Shown here in pieces: positions 41,138 through 53,100 of a DNA stretch of 64,000 nucleotides. The notes under the pieces are model-generated. The model was not told where the DNA came from and did not search any database. It saw only the letters and a list, made by a program, of their open reading frames with translations. The position numbers and the translations under genes are program-made. The DNA comes from Limnomonas spitsbergensis (Eukaryota; Chlorophyta; Chlorophyceae; Chlamydomonadales), in the NCBI GenBank assembly GCA_037349105.1, contig JAYJMM010000093.1, forward strand, positions 496,001 through 560,000, written 5' to 3'. Position 1 is the stretch's first letter. Each line of letters begins with the position of its first letter.

Positions 41138-44100
41138 TTAAGGCCCCATCTCCTTGTCGATCTTCTTGACCATCCTGAGCAGTCCGTCGTAGCTGAATGC
41201 GATCTCCGGCTGGGCAGGGTCCCAGAACAAGCGGCGGAAGATGAGGTCCAGCATCAACTCCAATTTGGTGTATAGGGGACGGACCTAGGAAACATGAGGG
41301 AAGGGTGAGGGAAGAGTGGGGGAAGGGTATGCAAAGAGTGATACAAGGGTCTCAGAACAGCCGACGGGAAGTTCGAACACAAACTCAAACTTTAGAGTTT
41401 GAGGAGGACAGCCCTGAACCAACATATGGTTGAGTAAGGAGTAAACATGATGACATATGAGAAAAGGGTGGAATTTGAGAAAAGGGTGGGGGTGCACGGA
41501 GGAGGTTAAGGAGCTGAGGCACAACAACGCCTCTCGGGTATCAGAGGGGGAAACATGGAGAACAAAAGACGCGTTAAAACGCCCATGCAGACACAAAACC
41601 GTTTTGAAACGCTTGTGCCATACACGAGAAAATGCACATTGAGCACACACATCTAACCCAAAACAATCCAAAACACGTTTTGAAACGCGTATGCCATACT
41701 CGAGAAATGCACATTGAGCACATTTGACCCTAAACAATCCAAAATATGTTGCGCACCTTCACCGTTGTCAGGCCCGCGCTATCCCTGACCCTGAACAGCT
41801 CCATATGGCTGGCACGCCCGCCGCCGCCGCCTGCCGGATGGCCGCCGCCACGTTCCCCGTCTTCGCCATCCGCGTCCGCCGCCGCCCCGCTGCTGCTGCC
41901 CACCCCACCTCCGTCCTCCTTGCTGCTGCTCGGAATGTTCCCCTCCAGCCGCTCCTTGTCGAACGCCCATTCGAGGATGCTGGTGTAGCCTGCAAGCGTG
42001 GTCAGGGTTCAGGGTTGAGTAAAAAGACGAATTAGGGTTTAAGTTCAGTAAAAGAGAACGGATTTGAGCGAGCAAGCAAGCAGGATAAGGGTTCAGTTTA
42101 AAAATCCTCAATCGAGGATGCTAGTGTAGCCTGCAAGCGTGGTCAGGCTTCAGGGTTACATAAAAAACGAACTAGGGTTCAAGTTTAGTAAGAAATGAAT
42201 GTGAGCAAGCAAGCAGGATTAGGGTTAAGTTTGAAATCCTGAATTGAGGATGCTGGTGTAGCACCTGCAAGCATAATTAGGGTTTAGGGCTATAGTTTGA
42301 TATCCTCAATCAAGGATGCTGACCTAGCCTGCAAGCATGATTGGGCTTCAGGGTTGAGTACAAAACGAATTAGGGTTTAAGTTAAGTAAACAAGAACGAC
42401 TTTGAAATCCTCATTAATATTTAGTATGCTGGTGTAGCCTGCAAGGGTAATTGGGGTTCAGGGTTCCGTAAAATGATTCGAATTTGAGGATGCTGGTACC
42501 TTACAGCATTGTTTCTAATTTACTTTCCCTCGCATATGAAAAAATGCTTTTCCTCAATGCTGCCCTCATACAGAAATTTCATGTAGAAATAAATGTCCGG
42601 TGTTACGTAAAGGACGGTAACATGCCTTGGAGTTACTAATAGGACCGTCACACGCACCTACCACCTCCAGGTCCCTCTCCAGGGGCATGCCCTTGAGGTC
42701 TGACACCTCACAGTCACTGTGTGGGAGTTACAATGTTACATGCCCCGGGAGGGTAATTAAAAAACGGCCACACGCACCTGCCACCTCCAAGTCACTCTCC
42801 AGGGGCAAGCCCTTGAGGTCTGACACCTCACAGTCACTTTGTGGGAGTTACAATGTTACATGCCCGGGGGGTTTCTTAAAAACGGCCACACACACCTGCC
42901 ACCTCCAGGTCACTCTCCAGGGGCAGGCTCTTGAGGTCTGCCACGCGGCCCAGCGCCTCCAGGAAGTCCACGAAGGTGAGTGTGGTGTACTTGGGGTAGT
43001 CCTTCACCTCATCAATGGTCTCCATGCGGCTCCAAAGGAAGGAGAGAGTGGCGTCCTGAAGGGGGGTCAGGGTTGTGGGTTAGGGGTTTAGGGCTTTTGA
43101 GTCTTCAGGTTTGAGATTTAGGGTTTTGAGTTTAGGGTTTGAGATCGAGGGCTTGCTTTTTAGTGTTAAAGCCTCGCAGGGTTTGAGTTTTAGGGCGTGC
43201 ATCTTCATGTTGAGCATTTTGTACTGGGTTTAAGGTTTAAGGTTTTTAGTTATGGGTTTAGGGTCAGGCCCAGAATTCTGTCCAATGCGGGCAGAAATGA
43301 AAGAAGGGCTGCTGAAGGGAGGTGCATGTTTGTGCGGGTTGAACACACTATCTAGTTTAGTATTTGTTTGTATACATCAATATCATACATCTACGCACAC
43401 CCGTGTGGACACACTCACCGGAAGTGTGAACTGGTTGTCCACTAGGTGAGCGTCGCTCATGAGTTGCAGCCAGCCGTCCAGCTTGACCACTTTGTTACGC
43501 AGACCTCCACTCAGCGGCTTTAGGCGGTACCTGCAGGGTTTATGGTTTAGGGTTTAGGGGTTGTGGTTTAGGGTTTAAGCTTAAGGGTTTAAGGTTTAAG
43601 ACAGTCGTCCAGTTGGACCTCGATTCAGGGGCTTCAGGCAGTACCTGCAGGTGGTAGGGCAGGCCCAGGAAGGCAGTACCTGCAGGTGGTAGGGCAGGCC
43701 CAGGAAGGCAGTACCTGCAGGTGGTAGGGCAGGCCCAGGAAGGCAGTACCTGCAGGTGGTAGGGCAGGTCCAGGGAGGCAGTACCTGCAGGTGGTAGGAC
43801 ATGCCCAGGAAGGCCTTACCTGCAGGTGGTAGGGCAGGCCCAGGAAGGCAGTACCTGCAGGTGGTAGGGCAGGCCCAGGAAGGCAGTACCTGCAGGTGGT
43901 AGGGCAGGCCCAGGAAGGCAGTACCTGCAGGTGGTAGGGCAGGCCCAGGAAGGCAGTACCTGCAGGTGGTAGGGCAGGCCCAGGAAGGCAGTAGATAAAG
44001 GGGTAGGTACGAGGTAGGAGGGTTGTGGGGGGGGGGGGTGAAAGAAAGGGGCAGGGTAAGCCCAGGGGCAACAGTGAGTGATGGGGACTGGCCCATGGGA

Positions 44101-47100
44101 TTTAGAAGAGAGGGGCAGGCCCATGGCGTTTTAGTAAGAGAAAGGGGGCAAGCTCAGGAGGTGGTAGCGAGCGATAGGGGTAGACCCAAAAGGTGATAGA
44201 GGCAGCCCCATTGGAGAAAGGGGCAGGCCCAAAGGGTGATGGAGGCATGCCTATTGGAGAAAGGGGCAGGCCCAAACGGTGATAGAGGCAGGCCCATCGG
44301 GGTTAGAGGCAGGCCCATATAGGTTAGGGGCAGGCTCATCGGCGATAGGGGCAGGCCCAAAGGGTAATAGAGGCAGGCCTATCAGGTTTATGGGCAGGAT
44401 CATCGGCGATAGGGGCAGGCCCAAAGGGTAATAGAGGCAGGCCCATCAGGTTTTGGGCATGCTCATCGGGGATAGGGGCAGGCCCAAGAGGTAATAGGGA
44501 GTGAAGGGGGCAGGCCCATCAGGTTTTGGGCAGGCTCATCGGGGACAGGGGCAGGCCCAGGAGGTAAAGGGAGTGAAGGGGGCAGCCCAGAGAGAAACCT
44601 CCCTTAACCCTTAACCCTAAACCTAACATAAAAAAAAGGCCCACCTGCTGTACAGCGCCTTGAGCAGTACGGCATGCCGCTTGTACAGCACGTCCACCTC
44701 CTCGTGGTACAGCCGCGAGCGTCGGAAGTCGTTGCTGACCAGGGAACCGTACGGAGACAAGTTGGTGGCCACGTTCTGCTCGAGCAGCATCCGGATTGCC
44801 TCGGTCACGTTGTCAGTGGCCTGCCCCTTGCCGTACTTGGCGATGCCGGCGCGGCAGAGGCACTCGAGGAACTCGTAACGCATGAGTGCGTTCTCGTTGT
44901 TGACCTGAGCTTCCGCGCTCTTCTTCTCAGGCTGTGGGAGAGGGGGCAGGGGGGGACATGGAAATTAGGGTTAAGTATAAATAAGGGTTAGATAGAAACA
45001 AGGATTTAAACCGGTAGAGGTTCTGGCCTAGGGTTCCGAGTATCAGGGTTTAGGGTTTGAGGGTTACGGGCTTGAGGGTTCTGAGTTTGAGGGTTTCGGG
45101 TTTGAGGGTATCGGGTTTGAGGGTTTCGGGATACGGGTTCTTTACCCGGGACTCCACGCTCGTCCCCAGGCTGCGTAGCGAGAGGAGGGGGGCTGGGAGG
45201 ACATATTAATATGGTTTAAGGGTTAAAGGCTTAGGGTTTGGGATTGAGGTGGGTCGATCGATCCCCATCCTTGACCCCGCCCCAGCCCTTATATGCCCCT
45301 GCTTGTATGAGTTACATGCCCCTGCCCGCTTTTACCTGAAAGTTACAGACGATGAACAAAGTGTCGCAATCGCTGCGCTTGATGTACTGGCTCTCGGCAT
45401 CTGGGATCTGACACTCGTCCAGAAAACTTGTATAGGGGTTGAGCGACATGTGGTACGGGTCGCCGGCGCCGCTCGATGCGTAGTACATGAACGCGCCGTA
45501 CCACTGCGGTACAACAGCGGGGTGGAGCGGTACGGTTGGAGGTGTGGGGATGTGGAGTGGGGAACATGGTTGGCGGTACAGGTTGGCGATACAGGTTGGC
45601 GGTACAGGTTTTGCGGAGTGGGCCACCTCTTGCAACATCTTCTGTTCTGTCTTGCAAACACCCTGAATCCTGAACCCCAAACCTTACACCCTATCCCCCT
45701 CCTACGAATTTCAAACCCTGGTTTCATTTACCTGCTCGTAGTACTCCAGCGGTACATCGTGTACATCTTTTGCAACATCTCTTCTTTTTTCTTGAAACCA
45801 AACACCCCAAACCCTCAGAAATTCAAAACCATGGATTCGCTCATGACCCACCTGCTTGTAGTACTCCAGCAGTACATCATGTACCTCTTGCAACATCTCC
45901 TTGTCAGTCTTGGGATCCGATTTGTTGCTCTTGTTCTCCCGCAATAGCATGGCTGCAAGGAACATGAAATGGGGTAGCTGGATTTATGTGAAAGTTGATT
46001 GGTGGAGGATCTTCAGCGGAGCATGGCTGCAAGGGTTTGGGGTTAACGGTGTAGGGTCAACGGTGTAGGGTTAACGGTTTAGGGTTTAGGGCAGGGAGGT
46101 TACACCCTAACCTCATCCCCTCTCCTCCCAACCTCACCCCCTCTCCCCCCAACCTCATCCCCTCTCCCCCCGACCTCATCCCCTCTCCCCCCCAACCTCA
46201 TCCCCTCTCCCCCCAACCTTGCCCCCTCTCCCCCCAACCTCACCCCCCCCCGAACCTCAGCCCCTCTCCCCCCAACCTCACCCCCTCTCCCCCCAACCTT
46301 ACCCCTCTCCCCCCAACCTCAGCCCCTCTCCCCCCAACCTCATCCCCTCTCCCTCCAACCTCAGCCCCTCCCCCCCCAACCTCATCCCCTCTCCCCCCAA
46401 CCTCAGCACCTCTCCCCCCAACCTCATCCCCTCTCCCCTCAACCTCATCCCCTCTCCCCCCAACCTCAGCCCCTCTCCCCCCAACCTCATCCCCTCTCCC
46501 CCCAACCTCATCCCCTCTCCCCCCAACCTCAGCCCCTCCCCCCCCAACCTCAGCCCCTCTCCCCCCAACCTCATCCCCTCTCTCCCCCCAACCTCAGCCC
46601 CTCCCCCCCCAACCTCAGCCCCTCCCCCTAACCTCAGCCCCTCCCCCTAACCTCAGCCCCTCCCCCCCCAACCTCTGCCCCTCTCCCCCCAACCTCAGCC
46701 CCTCCCCCTAACCTCAGCCCCTCCCCCCCCAACCTCATCCCCTCTCCCCCCAACCTCAGCCTCTCTCCCCCAACCTCAGCGGCTCAGCCCCTCCCCCCCG
46801 AACCTCAGCCCCTCTCCCCCCAACCTCATCCCCTCTCCCCCCAACCTCAGCCCCTCCCCCCCCAACCTCAGCCCCTCTCCCCCCAACCTCATCCCCTCCC
46901 CTCCCAACCTCATCCCCTCTCTCCCCCCAACCTCATCCCCTCGCCCCCCAACCTCAGCCCCTCCCCCCCCCACCTCAGCCCCTCTCCCCCCAACCTCATC
47001 CCCTGTCCCCCCAACCTCAGCCCCTCTCCCCCCAACCTCATCCCCTCTCCCCCCAACCTCATCCCCTCTCTCCCCCCAACCTCATCCCCTCTCCCCCCAA

Positions 47101-50100
47101 CCTCATCCCCTCTCCCCCCAACCTCAGCCCCCCTCCCCCCAACCTCATCCCCTCTCCCCCCAACCTCATCCCCTCTCCCCCCAACCTCATCCCCTCTCCC
47201 CCCAACCTCATCCCCTCTCCCCCCAACCTCAGCCCCTCTCCCCCCAACCTCATCCCCTCTCCCCCCAACCTCAGCCCCTCTCCCCCCAACCTCATCCCCT
47301 CTCCCCCCAACCTCATCCCCTCTCCCCCCAACCACAGCCCCTCTCCCCCCAACCTCATCCCCTTTCCCACCAACCTCAGCCCCCCTCCCCCCAACCTCAG
47401 CCCCTCTCCCTCCAACCTCATCCCCTCTCCCCCCAACCTCAGCCCCTCTCTCCCCAACCTCAGCCCCTCCCCCCTGCTATTCTTCCGCCATCCGCACCTG
47501 TGAATTTCTCCTTGGATGTCGCCCGCGCCCAGTCGCGTTCAAACATCTTGGTCTCCGAATCTTCCGTGTCGTAGAAGCTCTTGGAATCAGCCTCTTTGAG
47601 ACGCGGCTTAAAGATGGAGTCCGGAAGCTTCCAAGGCTCGCGCATCTCCACACGTATGCTTTCCACACTTTCCACACGGGTAGCAACCTGTGTCTTCATG
47701 ATCTTTTTTGCCTGAGATGTGTGAGGGGTGGTGAGGGGTGATGAGTTTGAGGTGAGGGAGTGAGGAGTAAGAAGTAAGAGGCGGAGTTCTAAGAGGTGAG
47801 ACTTACAGGTGGGAGTCAAGGGTGAGGGGCTGAGGGGTGGGACACTCGAGGTGAGGGGAGTGAGGAGTAAACGAAGGAGGTTGAGGGGTGAGGGGTGGGA
47901 GGTGGGGGTGAGAGGTTGGGTGGTCAGGGGTGGATGGACATGGGGAGGGATCACAGAGGAAAGGAGTCCCAATGGAGAGTGAATGCATGGTGTTGCATGG
48001 TGTAGCATGGAGTTGCATGGTGTTGCATGGTGTTGCATGGAGTTGCATGGTGTTGCATGGAGTTGCATGGTGTTGCATGGTGTTGCATGGAGTTGCATGG
48101 TGTTGCATGGTGTTGCATGGTGTTGCATGGAGTTGCATGGTGTTGCATGGTGTTGCATGGAGTTGCATGGTGTTGCATGGAGTTGCATGGTGTTGCATGG
48201 TGTTGCATGGTGTTGCATGGTGTTGCATGGAGTTGCATGGAGTTGCATTGTAGTGCATGGCATGGCTGTCCATTGTAGTGCATGGCATGGTGCATGATGC
48301 ATGGCATGGCATAGAGCAAAGTGATGCATGGCGTAGAGCATAGTGATACATGACATGGTGCATGGCATGGTATAGAGCAGTGATGCATGACGTGGTGCAT
48401 GGTGCATGGTGGTGCAGTGGCATGTGAGGTCATATGCATGATTGCATGCAAATGTTGAAGGTTGAGAGTTGAGTGTTTCATCACCCACCTGGATGACGAT
48501 CTGCAGGTTGTCTTCCCGCAGGTCTCCGAATGCCGAGGTGGAGAACAGAGCTGGCTTTTTCACAGCCAGAGAGTGCCTGAAGGGAGGGGGCAGGGGGCAG
48601 AGGAATAATTGATTTTAGGCAGGGAGGGGGCCGGGGATGGAGGGATGGTGTGTGTGGGGGGGGGGCGGTAACCCCCCCTAAATTGTAGGGAGAGGTGGCA
48701 GGGTTGGGCCGGGGGGCAGGTAGGGGGGTGGGGGCTAATTGTAGGCAGGGAGGGAGCAGGGAGGGGTAAGCTGGGGAAAAAGAGAGGGGGGCAATGCAGA
48801 CCATTATAAGAAGGGAAAAGGGAAGGGAGGGGGCACCCAGGGGGGCAGGATAGCGGTGGGCGGTGGTGGGTGTGTGTGTGGGTGTGGGGTGTGTGTGTGT
48901 GTGGGGGGGGGGGATACTTCAGGGTGCAAGGCTTTTTGGGGGGGGAGGCATTCCCCAGATGTCGAACTGGCATGCCAGCATGGCGAGCAAATGATTATCT
49001 AGCCCACCCAACTTGTACTACGTATAGGCCAACCCCTTCCCCTGGGTTCAGGGTCTCTGTTGTACCGGGGGGGTCACACTTGGTGGGAGGCGGTACAATG
49101 TACAGTACCGGCTTGTACAAAATGGATAGCGACAACAGCCCCACACTTTAGTCCATACCACGAGTGGCCACCCCCTCACACACACACTCATCCACACTTA
49201 AGATGTACCCCTGCTCTTACTTGGCGGGAAGCGGTACGAGGTACGGTACCGGCTTGTACGGGATGAATGGCGGGGCGCTGCCGGGTGGCTTGGAGATCAG
49301 GTTGAGCACTTCTGCCAGCGGCATGGACTGCTGCAGCGCCTGGGGCACCGTCGTCGGACGCGGCGGAGGCATCACTGGATCGACGTGGACCTGCGGATCG
49401 GGGCGGGTGGGCGTTAGGGGTTGGAGTTTGGCAGATACCCCCTGCTGACTCATGCCCTGCTGACTCATTTAAATCAAATGTTAAAACTGTAGCTGCCAGC
49501 GGGCAAAGGTGGGGTCCAGCACGCATAGGGATGTGCGGTACAATCGTACTTCGTCCAGCAGCAGGCCCCCGTTGTAGTACATGTACATCTGCTTCCCGTT
49601 GGGCAGCTGGTACGACGGGAACAGCCCGGCCGAGACGCGGCTGCCGGGGATGTGCTCGAAGATGGATAGCTTGGGTATCGAAGGATCATCAGTATCTCGG
49701 ATGCGGTCGTCGAAGGTGATGACCTGGCGCGTGCGCTTGGGACCAATACAGACCTGAGTGTATGAAACAGGGGGGAGGGAGAGAGGGAGGGAGAGAGGGG
49801 CGGATTAGGTCTGAGTCAATGGGCAAGGGGGGGAGGGTGGATGCGGTCGTCGAAAGCGATACCCTGGCGAGAGCGCTTGGGACCAATGCAGATCTAAGTG
49901 GATCGATAAGTGGGATGGACAAGTGGGGAGGGAGAGGCGGATTAGGCCTGCCTCCTCCCCCATCCGATCGCTCCACCCACCTTGAGCGGCACTGCCGTGT
50001 TGTTCTTCGACTTCTCTGCCTCCCCGCATACCGCCCCCCTTCCCCCTCCCCTTCCCCCCTCTCATGGCCCCACCTTGAGCGGCACTGCCGTGTTGTTCCT

Positions 50101-53100
50101 CGACTTCTCTGCCTGCCCGCATACCACCCCCCTCCCCTTCCCCCCTCCCATGGCCCCACCTTGAGCGGCACTGCCGTGTTGTTCTTCGCCTTCTCTGCCT
50201 GTATATTGCCACCCTCACTGGACATACCGCTCCGCTGCATGGACTCGTTCAATCCGCCCCCCCGCCCGCCCCGCCCGCCGGATGAGCCGCCGTCAAAATC
50301 TGCTGCCGCAGTGAGGGGAGGGCTTAGGGTGTAGGGAGAAGGAAGAGTAGAGCAGAGTTCGGGGAGGTGATTTAGAGAGAGGGGGTTGGTGGTTTAGGGT
50401 TGGTAGTTCAGGAATAGCAGGGCTCAGGGAGTTGGCTGGAGGCTAGGGTTCAGGGGGGTGAGGTGGGTGATTTAGGGGTAAGGGTTAAAAGACATCAGGG
50501 TTTATGAGAGAGGGGGTTGGTGGTTAGGGCTCAGGGAGATGACATCGGTAATTAGGGTTCAGGGGGAGGTTCGTGTTTCAAGGTTTAGGGGGAAGAGGTT
50601 ACGGAACAGCAGGATTATGAAAAAGGTGGTTGGTGGTTAGGGTTCAGGGAGGAGAGGTTGGTGGCTAGGGGCCAGGGGGAGGTTGGTGGCTAGGGTTCAG
50701 GTGGAGGATGGTGGTTTGGGTTCAGTGAGAGGAGTTTGGTGGTTAGGGTTCAGGGAGAAGAGGTTCATGGTTCAAGGTTCAGGAGGGATGTGGTTAATGG
50801 TTTAGGGTTCAGGTGCCAGCCGACGCCGTCTTCATCTGCTCCCCAAAGCTGTCCTTACAAATAAGTACATATATATCTAGATCTGTTCCATACATACCTC
50901 CATATCAGATGTACATCTAGGGCCCCAACATCTTTGCCCAACTACTGCCAGCCGCAACTGCTCTTCGCTCAGCTCCCCGACGCTGTCCAGCCATATATCT
51001 ACATCATACCTAGATCTACATCAGATCTAGATCTAGGCTCCCCTACTCCCCGCGCACCTGCCGCCAGCCTCAACTGCTCTTCGCTCTGCTCCCCTACGCT
51101 GTCCAGCATCAAGCTGGGGCGGAGCACGGTGAGCGCCAGGCGGCCGTTACCCCGCTCACGTGTCCCTGGACGCGCATGGTGCTGCGCCTCGACCACCTCC
51201 TCAGTTTGGAACATGGACATGGCAGAAGGCCCGGCGCTCTTTAGGCTGTTGCGGGGGAGGGAGGGGGAGGGAAGAGAGGTTTAGGGTTTACAATGAAGGC
51301 ATTGAATTCAAAGTTCAAGGTAACACTCGCGTACCGGCGGTCAGGACTGACCCCTTTTTTTCCTGATCAGCAATAGGCTTCATGAGCTTCAGGGTAACAC
51401 TTATTTTTTCAAAAAAATCAGTTATGGTTGCAGTGTTGCACTTACGTGCCAGCTGTCATGAGTGATGCCGCCGCCGCCATGAGCTCACGCCCGTCCTTGG
51501 GCGGCTGAGTGGAGAGTAGTCGGGCCGCCGCTCGCAGCTGGGGCACATCTGAGCTAGTCTGCTGGTACTCGGAGATAACAGGCTCCCACCGGGCCTACGA
51601 GGATCACATGGGGGTGTGTGAGAGGAGGGGGTGGGAGTGGGTGTGTGAGAGGGAGGGTGAGAGGAGGGGGTGGGAGTGGGTGTGTGAGAGGAGGGGGTGG
51701 GAGTGGGTGTGTGAGAGGGAGGGTGAGAGGAGGGGGTGGAAGTGGGTGTGTGAGAGGGAGGGTGAGAGGAGGGGGTGGGAGTGGGTGTGTGAGAGGGAGG
51801 GTGAGAGGAGGGGGTGGGAGTGGGTGTGTGAGAGGGAGGGTGAGAGGATGGGGTGGGAGTGGGTGTGTGAGAGGGAGGGTGAGAGGAGGGGGTGGGAGTG
51901 GGTGTGTGAGAGGGAGGGTGAGAGGAGGGGGTGGGAGTGGGTGTGTGAGAGGGAGGGTGAGAGGAGGGGGTGGGAGTGGGTGTGTGAGAGGGAGGGTGAG
52001 AGGAGGGGGTGGGAGTGGGTGTGTGAGAGGGAGGGTGAGAGGAGGGGGTGGGAGTGTGTGTGTGAGAGGGAGGGTGAGAGGAGGGGGTGGGAGTGGGTGT
52101 GTGAGAGGGAAGGGGAGAGGAGTGGAGGAGAGTGTGTGCGTGTGAGAGAGGAAGCTGATAGGAGGGTGAAAGGGGGATGGTATGAGTGTGTGAGAGGGGG
52201 AGGGAAAGGGAGGGTGAGAGGAGTGAGTGAGAGGGAGGGGTTGAGAGGTGGGGTGAATGAGTGGGAGGGTACATGTGGGTTGAGAGGAGGGGTGCGAGGG
52301 GGATGAGAGATGCGGTGAGAGGGGGTTGGTAGGAGGGGGTGAGAGGGTGAGAGGTGGAGTGAGAGGTGGAGTGAGAGGTGAGTTGGGAGGAGGGGTGAGA
52401 GGGGAGTGCGAGGTGGAGGGTACATGGGGGGGGGGTAAAAGGGGGTTGAGAGGAGGTATGAAAGGAAGGGTGTGAGGGTATGTGAGAAGAGGGACAAGCT
52501 AGGGTGAGAGGTGGGGAGGTGAGGGGTGGCAAGAAGAGTGGCAGGATCGGTGAAAGGATAGGCGAGAGCCAGCAGTGTATCACCGGGCAACACAGCAGCT
52601 AAATTCACCTTCCCAGCAGCTACTCCACACCTTCACACCAGCTTCACCCACCTGCCCATGTCTCAGCCTGGCCTCCGGAGAGTCCATCCACAAGTGCTTG
52701 ACCGGACGGCACAGAAGCCGGTTGAGCGACTTTGAGGTCTCCGGCTCTGTCTCCAGCCAATCGCCATGCTGGTCCCACATGGGCTTCCTGGATGTGTGGA
52801 TAAGTATGGAATGCGAAGTGTGAACAGCATGTTACAGGAAATGGAGGCCAATCCGGCTGCGTCTCCAGCCAGTCACCATGCTGGTCCCACATGGGCTTCC
52901 TAAGGTTTGGATGAGTATGGAATGAGAAGTGTGAAAACATACAACCCTCCCTCTCTCCTCCCCCCTCTACCTGCAGCTACGTTGTGCCCCCAATGCCACT
53001 GCTGCAGCTGCTAGGCCCGCTGCCTCGCGTTCTTCGGCCAGAAAAGTGTTGTCCATCCAATTCATGAAGCGACTGCAGGAGGAGAGCCAGGTGTGGATCA

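Noticed and set aside
46219..47457. Pro/Ser-rich plus-strand and Gly/Leu/Arg-rich minus-strand ORFs
   Set aside because: They result from the 21-bp array, whose period is a multiple of three.
51456..52608. Ser/His/Pro-rich ORFs of 334-375 codons and a Glu/Arg/Trp-rich plus-strand ORF of 265 codons
   Set aside because: They read through the 39-bp array upstream of exon 51594-51446; only the 149-bp exon itself is supported.
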